NCBI RefSeq assembly: GCF_011387195.1
Contig: NZ_CP046919.1
Span: forward strand, 1,674,001 to 1,738,000
Length of the DNA: 64,000 nt
DNA from: Streptococcus ruminicola
GTDB taxonomy: Bacteria > Bacillota > Bacilli > Lactobacillales > Streptococcaceae
Direction of reading: 5' to 3'
Under the pieces are notes generated by a model. It had not been told where the DNA came from and ran no database searches. It saw only the letters and a program-made list of their open reading frames with translations. Both the position numbers and the translations under genes were made by a program. The number at the start of each line of letters is the position of its first letter. Position 1 is the stretch's first letter. Of the stretch, positions 53,572 to 62,570 are shown piece by piece.

Positions 53572-54987
53572 ATGGGGTATTTTGATTATTCACGGGAGCC
53601 ACGCGCAGACATCGCTTTTGTGGATATGAAATCATTTTATGCCAGCGTGGAATGTGTCGACCGTGGTTTGCACCCGTTAAAAACTTCGCTTTGCGTCATG
53701 AGCCGTGCTGAAAATGCCAGTGGCTTGATTTTGGCATCTTCACCGACGTTCAAGAAAGTTTTTGGAACGTCAAATGTCAGCCGTGCTTATGATTTGCCGT
53801 TTGATGTGCACACGCGTAAGTTTTCTTATTACAATGCCAAACGTCAAGGTTTACCAACGACGCCTGAATATGTCGCTTACATCGAAAATTGGGCAAAGGC
53901 GACTTGGATTGTGCCACCGAGAATGAGCCGTTACATCGAGAAAAACCTGGAAATCCAGCATATTTTCCAGAATTACGGTAGCATTGAGGACATTTTGCCT
54001 TACTCTATTGATGAAGGCTTTATTGATTTGACCTCGTCGCTGAACTATTTTATCCCTGACAAGACCCTAGGTAAGAAAGAAAAGCTGGATAAGGTTTCTG
54101 CCATGATTCAGCGAGAAATTTGGCAAAAGACAGGCATCTACTCAACGGTTGGCATGTCAAATGCCAATCCATTGCTTGCAAAGCTTGCCCTTGATAACGA
54201 AGCCAAGCACAATCAGAACATGCGTGCCAATTGGTCTTATGAGGACGTCGAGACTAAGGTTTGGGCGATTCCTAAGATGACTGACTTTTGGGGGATTGGC
54301 AGCCGTATGGAAAAGCGTCTTAATAAGCTTGGCATTTTTACCATCAAAGAACTTGCTAATTTCAATCCCGATATTCTCAAGAAAGAGCTTGGTATCGTGG
54401 GGGTTGACCTCTTCTTTCATGCTAACGGCATTGATGAAAGCAACGTTCACCAGCCCTACAAGCCTAAGTCTAAGAGTATTGGCAATTCTCAGGTTTTACC
54501 ACGCGATTATCGTAAGAAGGCCGATATCGAGTTAGTTTTTAGGGAAATGGCAGAGCAGGTTGCCATTCGCCTGAGAAGAGCTCACAAGAAGGCGACAAAT
54601 GTGTCGATTTATGTCGGCTTTTCAAAGCAAGAGAAAAAGCACCGCATTCAGGCGCAAATGAAAATCGAGCCTAGCAATAACACCAAGCAACTGACTGAGC
54701 ACGTTTTAACTTTGCTGCGCAAAAAATATGATTCGGGTGCTGTCAGACATATCGCGGTATCTTATTCAGGCTTAGTCGATGAATCGTACACTACGTTTTC
54801 CTTATTTGATGACATTGAAAAAATAGAAAAAGAAGAAAGGCTCCAATCAGCTATTGATGCTATTCGTGATCAGTTTGGCTTTACAACTATTCAAAAGGCT
54901 AATGCTCTGCAGGAAGCCTCACGCAGTTTAGAGCGCAGCAAATTGGTCGGAGGGCATTCAGCAGGAGGATTGGATGGATTAAGTTAA
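53572..54987 (+). CDS. umuC: Y-family DNA polymerase, UmuC-like
   Basis: Translesion polymerase. 471 residues. Palm motifs IAFVDMKSFYASVE and YSIDEGFIDLT carry the metal-binding acidic residues; LPFDVHTRKFSYY and FWGIGSRMEKRLNKLG (HhH region) match the UmuC/UvrX branch. Directly after the 67-residue gene and before a YolD-like gene, a common partner of such polymerases. No umuD is present; the HdiR S24 domain does not replace it. Confidence 0.94.
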   Translation: MGYFDYSREPRADIAFVDMKSFYASVECVDRGLHPLKTSLCVMSRAENASGLILASSPTFKKVFGTSNVSRAYDLPFDVHTRKFSYYNAKRQGLPTTPEYVAYIENWAKATWIVPPRMSRYIEKNLEIQHIFQNYGSIEDILPYSIDEGFIDLTSSLNYFIPDKTLGKKEKLDKVSAMIQREIWQKTGIYSTVGMSNANPLLAKLALDNEAKHNQNMRANWSYEDVETKVWAIPKMTDFWGIGSRMEKRLNKLGIFTIKELANFNPDILKKELGIVGVDLFFHANGIDESNVHQPYKPKSKSIGNSQVLPRDYRKKADIELVFREMAEQVAIRLRRAHKKATNVSIYVGFSKQEKKHRIQAQMKIEPSNNTKQLTEHVLTLLRKKYDSGAVRHIAVSYSGLVDESYTTFSLFDDIEKIEKEERLQSAIDAIRDQFGFTTIQKANALQEASRSLERSKLVGGHSAGGLDGLS

Positions 54988-54988
54988 G

Positions 54989-55348
54989 ATGATTGACCGC
55001 AGTTATTTACCATTTCAAGCGGCGCGTGAGCACTACGACAGAGGCATGGAAAAATGGATGGGCTTTTTCTTATCAGAACACACCAGCTCACTAAAAGCTG
55101 ACAAAACCAAAGAACTCCTACACACCAACCTTACTAAAGACCAAAAAGCCCTTCTCCTAAGCCAACTCTACACCAGCCACCTCACTGGTGTTTTTACAAC
55201 CGCAAAAGACAAAGACCACAGCCAACAACTCAGAGGCAAAATCACCGAAATCACCCCACAAGAAATCATCATCAAAACAAAATCCCACTACCACCTCATC
55301 AAAACCAAGGACATCCTAGCAATCGGCGTCGAAGTCGAGGGAGTGTGA
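54989..55348 (+). CDS. YolD-like protein of the UmuC cassette
   Basis: 119 residues. N-terminal RSYLPFQAAREHYDRGMEKW, then a helical stretch and a C-terminal beta region (GKITEITPQEIIIKTKSHYH). It follows umuC by one base. Small YolD-type proteins with this position accompany UvrX/UmuC in many Firmicutes; the similarity here is loose, so the family call is moderate. Confidence 0.7.
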   Translation: MIDRSYLPFQAAREHYDRGMEKWMGFFLSEHTSSLKADKTKELLHTNLTKDQKALLLSQLYTSHLTGVFTTAKDKDHSQQLRGKITEITPQEIIIKTKSHYHLIKTKDILAIGVEVEGV

Positions 55349-55368
55349 GGAGAGATAAGGAGACTACA

Positions 55369-55551
55369 ATGACCACAAAGGAAGAAGTAAAAAGAATAGT
55401 TGATAAATATAACGAAAGCTTTTCAGAGTTATCTAACAATGGCACCGCAAAAGAATTTAAAACTGTGATGAAATACATTGATGAAATACATTGCAGACCA
55501 ATCCAACAAACGCCAACGACAGTTAGTGGGGCTGGAAGAGGAAGAACGTGA
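55369..55551 (+). CDS. Small hypothetical protein at the end of the SOS cassette
   Basis: 60 residues from ATG 55369, chosen because AAGGAGACTACA lies directly upstream; the frame also opens at 55345, overlapping the previous gene. Charged helix (KEEVKRIVDKYNESFSELS) and a Thr/Pro/Gly-rich tail. No domain recognised. Confidence 0.55.
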   Translation: MTTKEEVKRIVDKYNESFSELSNNGTAKEFKTVMKYIDEIHCRPIQQTPTTVSGAGRGRT

Positions 55552-55566
55552 AGACTAACCAAGAAT

Positions 55567-55606
55567 AACTTACCAAGTTTTATAAAGAGCTAGGTAAGTT
55601 TTTTAT
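55567..55606 (+). terminator. Terminator of the hdiR-umuC operon
   Basis: ACTTACC and GGTAAGT pair around a 20-base A/T-rich loop, followed by TTTTTATTT. Confidence 0.75.
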
Positions 55607-55676
55607 TTGAATGGTCAAGATTTTTTGATTTTAAGTGATATAATAGAAAGCAACGAAACGTTTTCAGGAGGAAACT

Positions 55677-56354
55677 TTGGAAGAGAAGCTAATTAAATCA
55701 AAACATAGAGTTCAAAAACATGGTGAAGTCTTCACACCTTCTTGGATGGTGCAAAAAATGCTAGACACTCCAGGGGTGAAAGAAGCTTGTGAAAATGTTT
55801 CAGCAACTTTTTTAGAGCCTGCAGCTGGTGATGGGAATTTTTTGCTTGCTATCCTTGAGAGAAAATTACAAGCAGTTGCCGACCAATACGATGAAAGAAA
55901 TTGGAAAACCAAATCACTAGTTGCCTTATCTTCGATTTACGGTATAGAATTTTTAGAGGATAATCTAGAAGTTGCTCGCTCAAGGATGTTTTTATATTAT
56001 CTTGACTGGTATGAAAAGCATTTTGGAGAGAGACTTAGTAGCAAAAGTGACATCTACCAATCTGCTCACTATTTGATTCATAAAAATATCATTAGAGGTA
56101 ATACTCTTACGAAAGAACACCCAGTGACAGGTGAGCCACTAATGTTTAATGAATGGCAGGTTGTAAAGGGGCATCCGAGTACGGTGAAAAAAATTCCTTT
56201 TGCATTTGCAGAACTGTTTGGCGAAGAGGTTGAACACGATACTAGTGTCGTTGAAGGTCAGCTAAGTTTATTTGATTTTGACGATGAAGATGATGAACCT
56301 AAAGAAGAGATTAAAGAAATAAACATTCAAAAAGTTTATAAGTTAGGAGATTAG
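55677..56354 (+). CDS. Small N6-adenine-methylase-like protein of a restriction system
   Basis: 225 residues from TTG 55677, preceded by AGGAGGAAAC. The HGEVFTPSWMVQKMLD entry and SAM-binding motif FLEPAAGDGNFLLAIL with IYGIEFLEDNLEVAR are those of type I/IIG N6-adenine methylases, but the catalytic NPPY is absent: after NIIRGNTL the protein ends in an acidic tail. It therefore has a SAM-binding half only. The next gene encodes an NPPY motif, so they may act together. An extended -10 (TGATATAAT) lies near 55636-55644. Confidence 0.85.
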   Translation: MEEKLIKSKHRVQKHGEVFTPSWMVQKMLDTPGVKEACENVSATFLEPAAGDGNFLLAILERKLQAVADQYDERNWKTKSLVALSSIYGIEFLEDNLEVARSRMFLYYLDWYEKHFGERLSSKSDIYQSAHYLIHKNIIRGNTLTKEHPVTGEPLMFNEWQVVKGHPSTVKKIPFAFAELFGEEVEHDTSVVEGQLSLFDFDDEDDEPKEEIKEINIQKVYKLGD

Positions 56355-56358
56355 TTTT

Positions 56359-59300
56359 ATGAATGTTGAGTCAAATTTTGACTTTTTAACAATAGATTTA
56401 GATACAGCAGAGCTGTTTACAACAGCTAACATGGCTGAGAAGAGTTATACTCAAGAAGATTATGAAACAACTTTGTTTAAGGTTAGAAAAATTGCCGAAA
56501 ATACAGCTTGGTTAATTGCTGACCGTGAATACATGGATATTCCTGAGAGAACCAATTTTAATGGTGTCTTGAGACTTATAAAAGATCGTATTGATGATAC
56601 CAATGTTGTTGATTATTTTTACAAAATAAAACAGCTTGGTAATGATTCTGCACATAACATTAATTCTAAAGATGCGACAAAAGAAAATGCTTTAGATGCC
56701 TTACAAGATATTTTTTACATTTTGGTCTGGTTTGTTATTAAATATGTTGATCCAGATGTTAGTCAAGAATGGTATCATCAGTTTCTAGAGCCACAAGCAC
56801 AAGAACTTTATAGTACTGCTACTCGTAAATTCATTTATATCCAAACCGTCAAAAATGAAAATGGTTTGTTTAATGCTTACGATGGTAGCCATAAAATTGG
56901 CGAAGGTTCTATTTCAGAAGATGACTTAGAGGCAGACTGGTCACCAAATAGTGACTTTTTACGAGAAGCGGCTCCAAAGCGTATTAAGCAGTATATGACA
57001 ACTTCTGGTCTTCCTTATACACTTGGGTGGGTAGAACTTGCTTACAAGAAATCAACTAAAACTTGGTTCCACGATAAAGATGTCCATAAAGTTTTAACTC
57101 GTTCTGGTATTAATCATTCTAAATACCTTGAAGGAAATGAGTGGTTTGAAACAGACTTAGAAACAGCTAAACAAGCTATTAAGGCAGTTAAAGAAGGACG
57201 TGAATATCTTCAAAATATTATCGAAGAAACACCACAAGCTGAAACAAGAATTGAACTTCGTCCTGAGCAAAAAGAAGCCGTTGCTAAAACTCAAAAAGTC
57301 TTTAAGAAAAAAGACAAAATGCTTTGGAATGCCAAAATGCGTTTTGGTAAAACAATGACTTCTTTACAATTAATCAAAGAAGAGCAATTTCAAAAAGTCC
57401 TTATCATGACTCACCGCCCTGTAGTATCGGACTCTTGGTTTGAAGACTATCGTAAGTTAAAAATGGATGAAGCAGGCTATGAGTATGGTTCAGTTAACAA
57501 AGGTGCTCATATTACTTCATTGAAAAAAGGTGATAAACCTTTTATCTATTTTGCTTCGATTCAATTATTGCGTTATAACAATGGTGAAACAAACTTAAAA
57601 GACTTTGCTGATGTTGATTGGGACTTGATTATTATCGATGAAGCCCATGAAGGCACACAGACAGAACTTAGTGATATTGTTCTTAAACAGCTTGTTAAAG
57701 AACATACTAAGATTTTGGAGCTTTCTGGTACTCCGTTTAATCTACTAGATCAATTTGATGAAGATCAAGTGTATACATGGGACTATACCATGGAACAACA
57801 AGCTAAGACAAAATGGAAGTATGAACATCCTGATGAACCTAATCCATATGATTCTTTGCCAAAAGTGCTCATGTATACTTTTGAAATGAAGAATAAAGCG
57901 AAGTTTATGGATGAAAGCAAATCCTTTAACTTTAGAGAGTTCTTCAGAACAGATGAAAATGAGCAGCTCGTCTATAAAAAAGAAGTCAATGCGTTTCTAG
58001 ATAATATTACAAATAAAGATAGCAAAACAAACTATCCATTTTCAACGCCTGAATATCGTAATGAACTTCGTCATACCCTCTGGATTATGCCTGGTGTTAA
58101 AGAAGCGAATGCTTTTGAAAATTTACTGAATGAGCACCCTATCTTTGGTAAAGAATATAAAATTGTAAATGTCGTTCGCGGAAGTTATACAGATAACGGC
58201 GTGACAAATGAAGCTGATATCGAAAAAGTTAGAAATGCTATTACAGACGATCCAACAGCAACTAAAACTATTACACTAACTGTTCGTAAATTAACAACAG
58301 GTGTTAACGTCCCTCAATGGACAGCTGTTATGTTCTTGTCTAATACTAATAGTGCTATGAACTATCTGCAAGCAGCCTTCCGTGCACAAACACCTTACTC
58401 ACATGAAAAACTAGGTAAAAAAGAACGTTGTTATATCTTTGACTTTGCTCCAGATCGTGCTTTGACTGTTATGGCAGAAAGTGCTCAAATCAATACAGGT
58501 GTTGGTAAGAAAAATACTTCGGACCAAAAGCAAGCTATGACTAATCTTTTGAACTTCCTACCAATCCTAGGTAGTTCAGAGACTGGCATGAAGACTTATG
58601 ATGTCGACAATATGCTAACGCAGCTTAAGAGGGTTTATGCTGAAAAAGCAGTGCGTTCAGGATTTGAAGATGATAGCCTTTATAATGATAGACTACTTAC
58701 CTTAACAGCTGAAGATGCTAGCATGTTTAATAAATTGAATGCTATCGTTGGTAAGACGCAAAAACAAAAAGTCAAAAATACTATAACTGTTAATGAAAAT
58801 GGTTTAACCGATCCAGAATACGAAGCTGGTGAAAAAGCTAAGAAAAAACCAGCTCGCAAACGTACTGAAGAAGAAAAAGCGCTTATCGAAAAGATTAAAG
58901 AAGCTAAAAAAGATAGACAAAAACTGATTTCTATCCTTCGTGGGGTGTCAATCCGTATTCCAATGATGATTTACGGAATGAAAGTTGATTTTGATAAGGA
59001 TATCACCATTAAAGACTTTATTAACAAAGTCGATGATGAATCTTGGAAAGAATTCATGCCAAAAGGTTTCACTAAAGGCATGTTTAGTGAAATCACGAAG
59101 TATTATGATGCTGAAGTCTTTATCGAGGCAGGACGTATCATTCGTCAGCGTGCCAAATCATTTGACTCACTAGACTTTATCGAGCGTGCAGAGAGAGTTT
59201 CAGAGCTATTTGGGTCATTTAAAAATCCTGATAAAGAAACAGTTTTGACACCGTGGCGCGTGGTCAATATGCAGACAGCAAAAAGCGTTGGTGGACTTAA

Positions 59301-60768
59301 TTTCTACGATGATGACTTTACATCAACAACCAACGGAGCTACTTCTAACCTTCATTGGGTAGAAAAAGATATCACAAGTGAGATTTATCATCCAGAAACT
59401 AAAATCTTAGATATTAACTCAAAAACAGGACTCTATCCGCTCCATGCAGCTATTAGCTTGTACTATCAAAAAGTCGTGGCAAACGATGATAGTCACTTTG
59501 AAGCAGATAAAGTCTATCAAGATATCTTAGCTAATAATGTTTATGCTGTTGCGAAAACACCAATGGCAAAAACAATTACCGAACGCACATTGACAGGATA
59601 TCGTGATTATAAGACAAACGTAAAATACATCGAAGACCTTACAGATATTCTTAAAAATGATATCGAAGAAGGCAAACAAAAAGTAGAGGAGGCATTCAAT
59701 CAAGTGAAATTTGACGTCGTAATCGGAAACCCTCCATATCAGGAAAGTGCTACAGATAAAGTAATGAGAGCTGGTCATCAGCAGCGGGTTAATAATGTAT
59801 TTCATTTGTTCCAACAATTATCAGATGAGTTGAAGCCAAATCATTCTGTTTTAATTTATCCTGGTGGAAGATGGATGCAACAATCTGGACGAGGAATGCA
59901 AGAATTTGGAACTAAACTAATTAATAGCCCTCAGCTTAGTCATTTAATTTATTATCCTAATGCGAATGATGTATTTGGAGATGTTTCAATTTCTGATGGG
60001 ATTTCAGTAGTACATAAGGATTATTCTAAGGAAATAAATGGATTTGACTATGTTCTTGCTGAAAATGGAAGTTTTATAGAAACCAAAAGAAAGAATCCTG
60101 GTGAACAAACTTTTATCATATACCCAATTGATGAATCAATTGTAAATAAAATCAATAAATTCGTAATTGATAATAATTTAGATTATTTATCATCGTCTTC
60201 AACAATTAATCAAAAACTTTTCCAAATTGAAAGTAATTTTGTTGAGATGAATCCTGATAAGGTAGAGCTTTATACTGGTCAAAAAATCGATAAGAGTACA
60301 CAGATAAAATTATTGGCTAATGATAAAGCCGGAAAAGCTGGTAGAGCTACATGGTTTGTTGCTAATCGTGATGTTATTAAGGTTCGTAGAGAATTGATTG
60401 ATAAATACAAAGTTGTTGTTTCTAGTGCTAATGCTGGTGGTCAGAAGAGGGATAATCAGTTAGCAATTTTAGAACCACATACTGCATTTGGAAGAAGTCG
60501 ATTAGCACTGAAGGCATTTGATACAGAAGTAGAAGCTCAAAACTTCTACAAGTATGTAAGCTCATATTTTATTCGATTTGCTTTCTTATTAACTGATGAA
60601 AATCTTTCATCATTAGCTAAATTGGTGCCTGATTTACTTGACTATAGTGATTCACAAAAATTAATTGATTTTTCTAATGATGTAGATAGTCAACTGTTTG
60701 CTGTTTTAGACTTAACAGGTGAGGAGATTCAGAGAATAAAACAAAGAGTTGATACTATTCGCTCTTAA
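56359..60768 (+). CDS. Restriction-modification fusion protein (DUF4145, GIY-YIG-like, SF2 helicase, N6-methylase)
   Basis: 1469 residues in one chain. About 20-140: DUF4145/HEPN-like helices (YKIKQLGNDSAHN). About 155-275: T5orf172/GIY-YIG-like segment (FIYIQT, SHKIGEG, HKVLTRSG, EWFETD). About 325-690: SF2 helicase with MRFGKTMTS, IIDEAHEG, ELSGTPFN and QAAFRAQTPY. About 1010-1190: Eco57I-type methylase with a divergent motif I (ILDINSKTGLYPLHAA) and NPPY near 1124 (VVIGNPPYQES), then a probable target-recognition region. ATG follows AGGAGATTAGTTTT. Domain limits are by eye; the nuclease call is the least sure. It should act as a single-chain cutting and methylating defence enzyme. Confidence 0.87.
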   Translation: MNVESNFDFLTIDLDTAELFTTANMAEKSYTQEDYETTLFKVRKIAENTAWLIADREYMDIPERTNFNGVLRLIKDRIDDTNVVDYFYKIKQLGNDSAHNINSKDATKENALDALQDIFYILVWFVIKYVDPDVSQEWYHQFLEPQAQELYSTATRKFIYIQTVKNENGLFNAYDGSHKIGEGSISEDDLEADWSPNSDFLREAAPKRIKQYMTTSGLPYTLGWVELAYKKSTKTWFHDKDVHKVLTRSGINHSKYLEGNEWFETDLETAKQAIKAVKEGREYLQNIIEETPQAETRIELRPEQKEAVAKTQKVFKKKDKMLWNAKMRFGKTMTSLQLIKEEQFQKVLIMTHRPVVSDSWFEDYRKLKMDEAGYEYGSVNKGAHITSLKKGDKPFIYFASIQLLRYNNGETNLKDFADVDWDLIIIDEAHEGTQTELSDIVLKQLVKEHTKILELSGTPFNLLDQFDEDQVYTWDYTMEQQAKTKWKYEHPDEPNPYDSLPKVLMYTFEMKNKAKFMDESKSFNFREFFRTDENEQLVYKKEVNAFLDNITNKDSKTNYPFSTPEYRNELRHTLWIMPGVKEANAFENLLNEHPIFGKEYKIVNVVRGSYTDNGVTNEADIEKVRNAITDDPTATKTITLTVRKLTTGVNVPQWTAVMFLSNTNSAMNYLQAAFRAQTPYSHEKLGKKERCYIFDFAPDRALTVMAESAQINTGVGKKNTSDQKQAMTNLLNFLPILGSSETGMKTYDVDNMLTQLKRVYAEKAVRSGFEDDSLYNDRLLTLTAEDASMFNKLNAIVGKTQKQKVKNTITVNENGLTDPEYEAGEKAKKKPARKRTEEEKALIEKIKEAKKDRQKLISILRGVSIRIPMMIYGMKVDFDKDITIKDFINKVDDESWKEFMPKGFTKGMFSEITKYYDAEVFIEAGRIIRQRAKSFDSLDFIERAERVSELFGSFKNPDKETVLTPWRVVNMQTAKSVGGLNFYDDDFTSTTNGATSNLHWVEKDITSEIYHPETKILDINSKTGLYPLHAAISLYYQKVVANDDSHFEADKVYQDILANNVYAVAKTPMAKTITERTLTGYRDYKTNVKYIEDLTDILKNDIEEGKQKVEEAFNQVKFDVVIGNPPYQESATDKVMRAGHQQRVNNVFHLFQQLSDELKPNHSVLIYPGGRWMQQSGRGMQEFGTKLINSPQLSHLIYYPNANDVFGDVSISDGISVVHKDYSKEINGFDYVLAENGSFIETKRKNPGEQTFIIYPIDESIVNKINKFVIDNNLDYLSSSSTINQKLFQIESNFVEMNPDKVELYTGQKIDKSTQIKLLANDKAGKAGRATWFVANRDVIKVRRELIDKYKVVVSSANAGGQKRDNQLAILEPHTAFGRSRLALKAFDTEVEAQNFYKYVSSYFIRFAFLLTDENLSSLAKLVPDLLDYSDSQKLIDFSNDVDSQLFAVLDLTGEEIQRIKQRVDTIRS

Positions 60769-60796
60769 CACACTATTACGAATAAAACAAATCTTA

Positions 60797-60851
60797 TATA
60801 TTCAAAAAAATTAAAAAAACATTTGAATATAGAGTCTGATTGATATATAAT
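60797..60851 (+). promoter_or_regulatory. Promoter with inverted repeat ahead of the Panacea operon
   Basis: TTGAAT (60823-60828), 17 bases, TATAAT (60846-60851). A perfect inverted repeat TATATTCAAA (60797-60806) / TTTGAATATA (60822-60831) overlaps the -35, a likely operator. Toxin-antitoxin operons are often autoregulated this way. Confidence 0.65.
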
Positions 60852-60861
60852 GCTTATAAGG

Positions 60862-60883
60862 ACGCGGGTATTTTTACCTGCGT
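60862..60883 (+). promoter_or_regulatory. Leader hairpin of the Panacea operon
   Basis: ACGCGGGTA and TACCTGCGT (one G-T pair) form a 9-bp stem around TTTT right after the predicted start, followed by TTATTTC. It could be a weak attenuator or stabilise the 5' end. Confidence 0.5.
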
Positions 60884-60910
60884 TATTTCATACAAAGGAG
60901 ACTCATTCTT

Positions 60911-61330
60911 ATGTCTATGGAAAAATTAGCAAATCATATTATAGCCGTAGCGCAAGAAAAAAACCTCTCAATAACAAATTTACAATTGCAAAAGGTTATG
61001 TATTTTACAATTAGATTAGCAAGACTTGAAAAAAGTGAAAATGACGATGAGCTAAAAAAATTATATGATAAAAAGTTCTATGTTTGGAAATATGGTCCAG
61101 TAATTCCTGAAATTTATGATAAATACAAAAAGTTCGGTTCAGATCCTATAACAGGAATCTTTTCTCAAGAGGATGAATACAAAAAATGGAACGACAATAT
61201 TGTAAATCTTTTATCTATTAGTGTTTTTAAACTTGTCAACTTATCGCATAATATTGAATTTTGGCAAAAGAATAGTCCTAGTATAAATGGATATAGAAGC
61301 GATGTAGCATACGAGTTGGAAGATATTTAA
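60911..61330 (+). CDS. Panacea-domain (DUF4065/SocA-like) protein, probable antitoxin
   Basis: 139 residues. DUF4065 is recognised by LSITNLQLQKVMYFT near the N-terminus and by FYVWKYGPVIPEIYDKYKKF. This domain is the antitoxin part of many toxin-antitoxin pairs (PanAT; also SocA/GepA). It starts 10 bases after AAAGGAG and is followed 8 bases later by a membrane protein gene with no clear ribosome site, giving the expected excess of antitoxin. It sits beside a restriction system, as defence genes often do. Confidence 0.88.
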   Translation: MSMEKLANHIIAVAQEKNLSITNLQLQKVMYFTIRLARLEKSENDDELKKLYDKKFYVWKYGPVIPEIYDKYKKFGSDPITGIFSQEDEYKKWNDNIVNLLSISVFKLVNLSHNIEFWQKNSPSINGYRSDVAYELEDI

Positions 61331-61338
61331 TTTAGAAT

Positions 61339-62454
61339 ATGGAAGAAATACAGCAGTTAAAAAATAATTTAGACGAAAAAATATTAAGTGAGTTTTTTGT
61401 AAATTATGGAAACTTTTTAAAAAATTTTACAAAAACAGTTGTTGAAGACATTGAAAAGGAGGGGGCAAAAGAAAGCGATTTAATTAGTCGCTTAAAAATT
61501 TCTAATATACAAGTTCGTGATGATTCTCGATATAGAAGCGAAATAACGACAGACTTAGAAAATCTTGCTGTTGAATTAACTAATTCTCATATTTCACATG
61601 TTGATTATTCTAGGATTAGTCAGTTAGTGATTGATTTGAAAAGTAATAGTAAGAATGATGATGAATCAGATATCTCATCTCTTTCGGATTATATTGAAGC
61701 ATCAAAACAATCGTTAAGGGATTTGATTCACAAATTTGAGCAAAATAATACTGATTGTTCATTTAGTGCAGGCTCTCTTGTAGTTTTACATAAAATCATT
61801 GAACATACGTCACTTATCAATATTCAATATAGTAATTTATACGAAAGTCAAGAGCGAGAATTAAAAGAGTTACTCGAACAAATTGAAAGTGCAAAAATAG
61901 ACCTTTCAAAGATTACTAAAGATTTTGAAACAAAATCAAAAGATTTTGAAACAAAATCAAAAGATTTTGAGGAAAAATTTAAAAGTCTCAATGTTGAAAT
62001 AATATCAGTGCTGGGGATTTTTGCCTCTATCATTTTTGCAGTATTCGGTGGTGTCTCACAACTTGGAGCTTTGGGAGGTAAATTAACTACAACCAGTGTT
62101 AGTAAAATTTTTATTTTTGTAGGTGCATCATCATTTGTCCTCTTTAGCGTTGTATTCATGGCCTTTGCTGCAACAGCTCGATTAACAGGCCGTGAACTAA
62201 GATCTTGTGGTTGCTTAGAAAAAAATAACGGTGAGAAATGTCAACATAAAATATATGAGCGATACCCTATTTATACTATATCAGTTATCATATCACTTAT
62301 TATTCTAATTTTAGGAGTTTTAGGAAATCGAGGGGTATATCCTGTGATATTAAACATTCTACAATTAATGTTTAATAATTTGCCAAACAGAGAAATTATT
62401 TGGAAAATATTATCGATATGGTTTCAGATGATAGAAAAATTTGGTATGCTTTGA
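61339..62454 (+). CDS. Coiled-coil transmembrane protein, probable Panacea-neutralised toxin
   Basis: 371 residues. Residues 1-213 are mainly helical and charged, with heptad-like KDFETKS repeats at 194-213. Three or four hydrophobic segments follow (VEIISVLGIFASIIFAVFGG, KIFIFVGASSFVLFSVVFMA, YPIYTISVIISLIILILGVL). A Cys/His cluster (RSCGCLEKNNGEKCQHK) lies between the second and third, a possible metal site. I know no family for it. Position behind a Panacea gene and membrane architecture suggest a membrane-acting toxin. No good Shine-Dalgarno, so it is probably translated by coupling. Confidence 0.75.
   Translation: MEEIQQLKNNLDEKILSEFFVNYGNFLKNFTKTVVEDIEKEGAKESDLISRLKISNIQVRDDSRYRSEITTDLENLAVELTNSHISHVDYSRISQLVIDLKSNSKNDDESDISSLSDYIEASKQSLRDLIHKFEQNNTDCSFSAGSLVVLHKIIEHTSLINIQYSNLYESQERELKELLEQIESAKIDLSKITKDFETKSKDFETKSKDFEEKFKSLNVEIISVLGIFASIIFAVFGGVSQLGALGGKLTTTSVSKIFIFVGASSFVLFSVVFMAFAATARLTGRELRSCGCLEKNNGEKCQHKIYERYPIYTISVIISLIILILGVLGNRGVYPVILNILQLMFNNLPNREIIWKILSIWFQMIEKFGML
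61918..61980 (+). repeat. 21-bp tandem repeats in the putative toxin gene
   Basis: AAAGATTTTGAAACAAAATCA occurs twice in perfect tandem (61918-61938 and 61939-61959) and a third, diverged copy follows (61960-61980); the repeats encode one heptad (KDFETKS) each. Copy number may vary by slippage, lengthening the coiled coil in frame. Confidence 0.88.
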
Positions 62455-62466
62455 GTACAAACATGA

Positions 62467-62547
62467 TTGAAGGAGCAAACAACAGTTGAGGACGTTAAAC
62501 GATTGAAAGAAGAAGTAATAGCTTTAAGTTTAAAAGAAAAGTACTAA
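62467..62547 (+). other. Possible 26-codon ORF or gene remnant
   Basis: From TTG 62467: (M)KEQTTVEDVKRLKEEVI and on to KEKY, charged helix. A GAAGGAG lies inside its own start rather than before it. It may be the tail of a lost gene at the end of the defence island. Confidence 0.25.
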
Positions 62548-62570
62548 CTACTAGTTTAGTACTTTTTTAT
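62536..62570 (+). terminator. Terminator of the Panacea operon
   Basis: AAAAGTACTAA and TTAGTACTTTT pair around an ACTAG-containing loop, followed by TTATT. Confidence 0.83.

Noticed and set aside
55677..56359. Frameshift joining the small methylase and the large fusion gene
   Set aside because: Each has its own ribosome site and natural ends, and the small protein's acidic C-terminal tail is typical of a separate protein.
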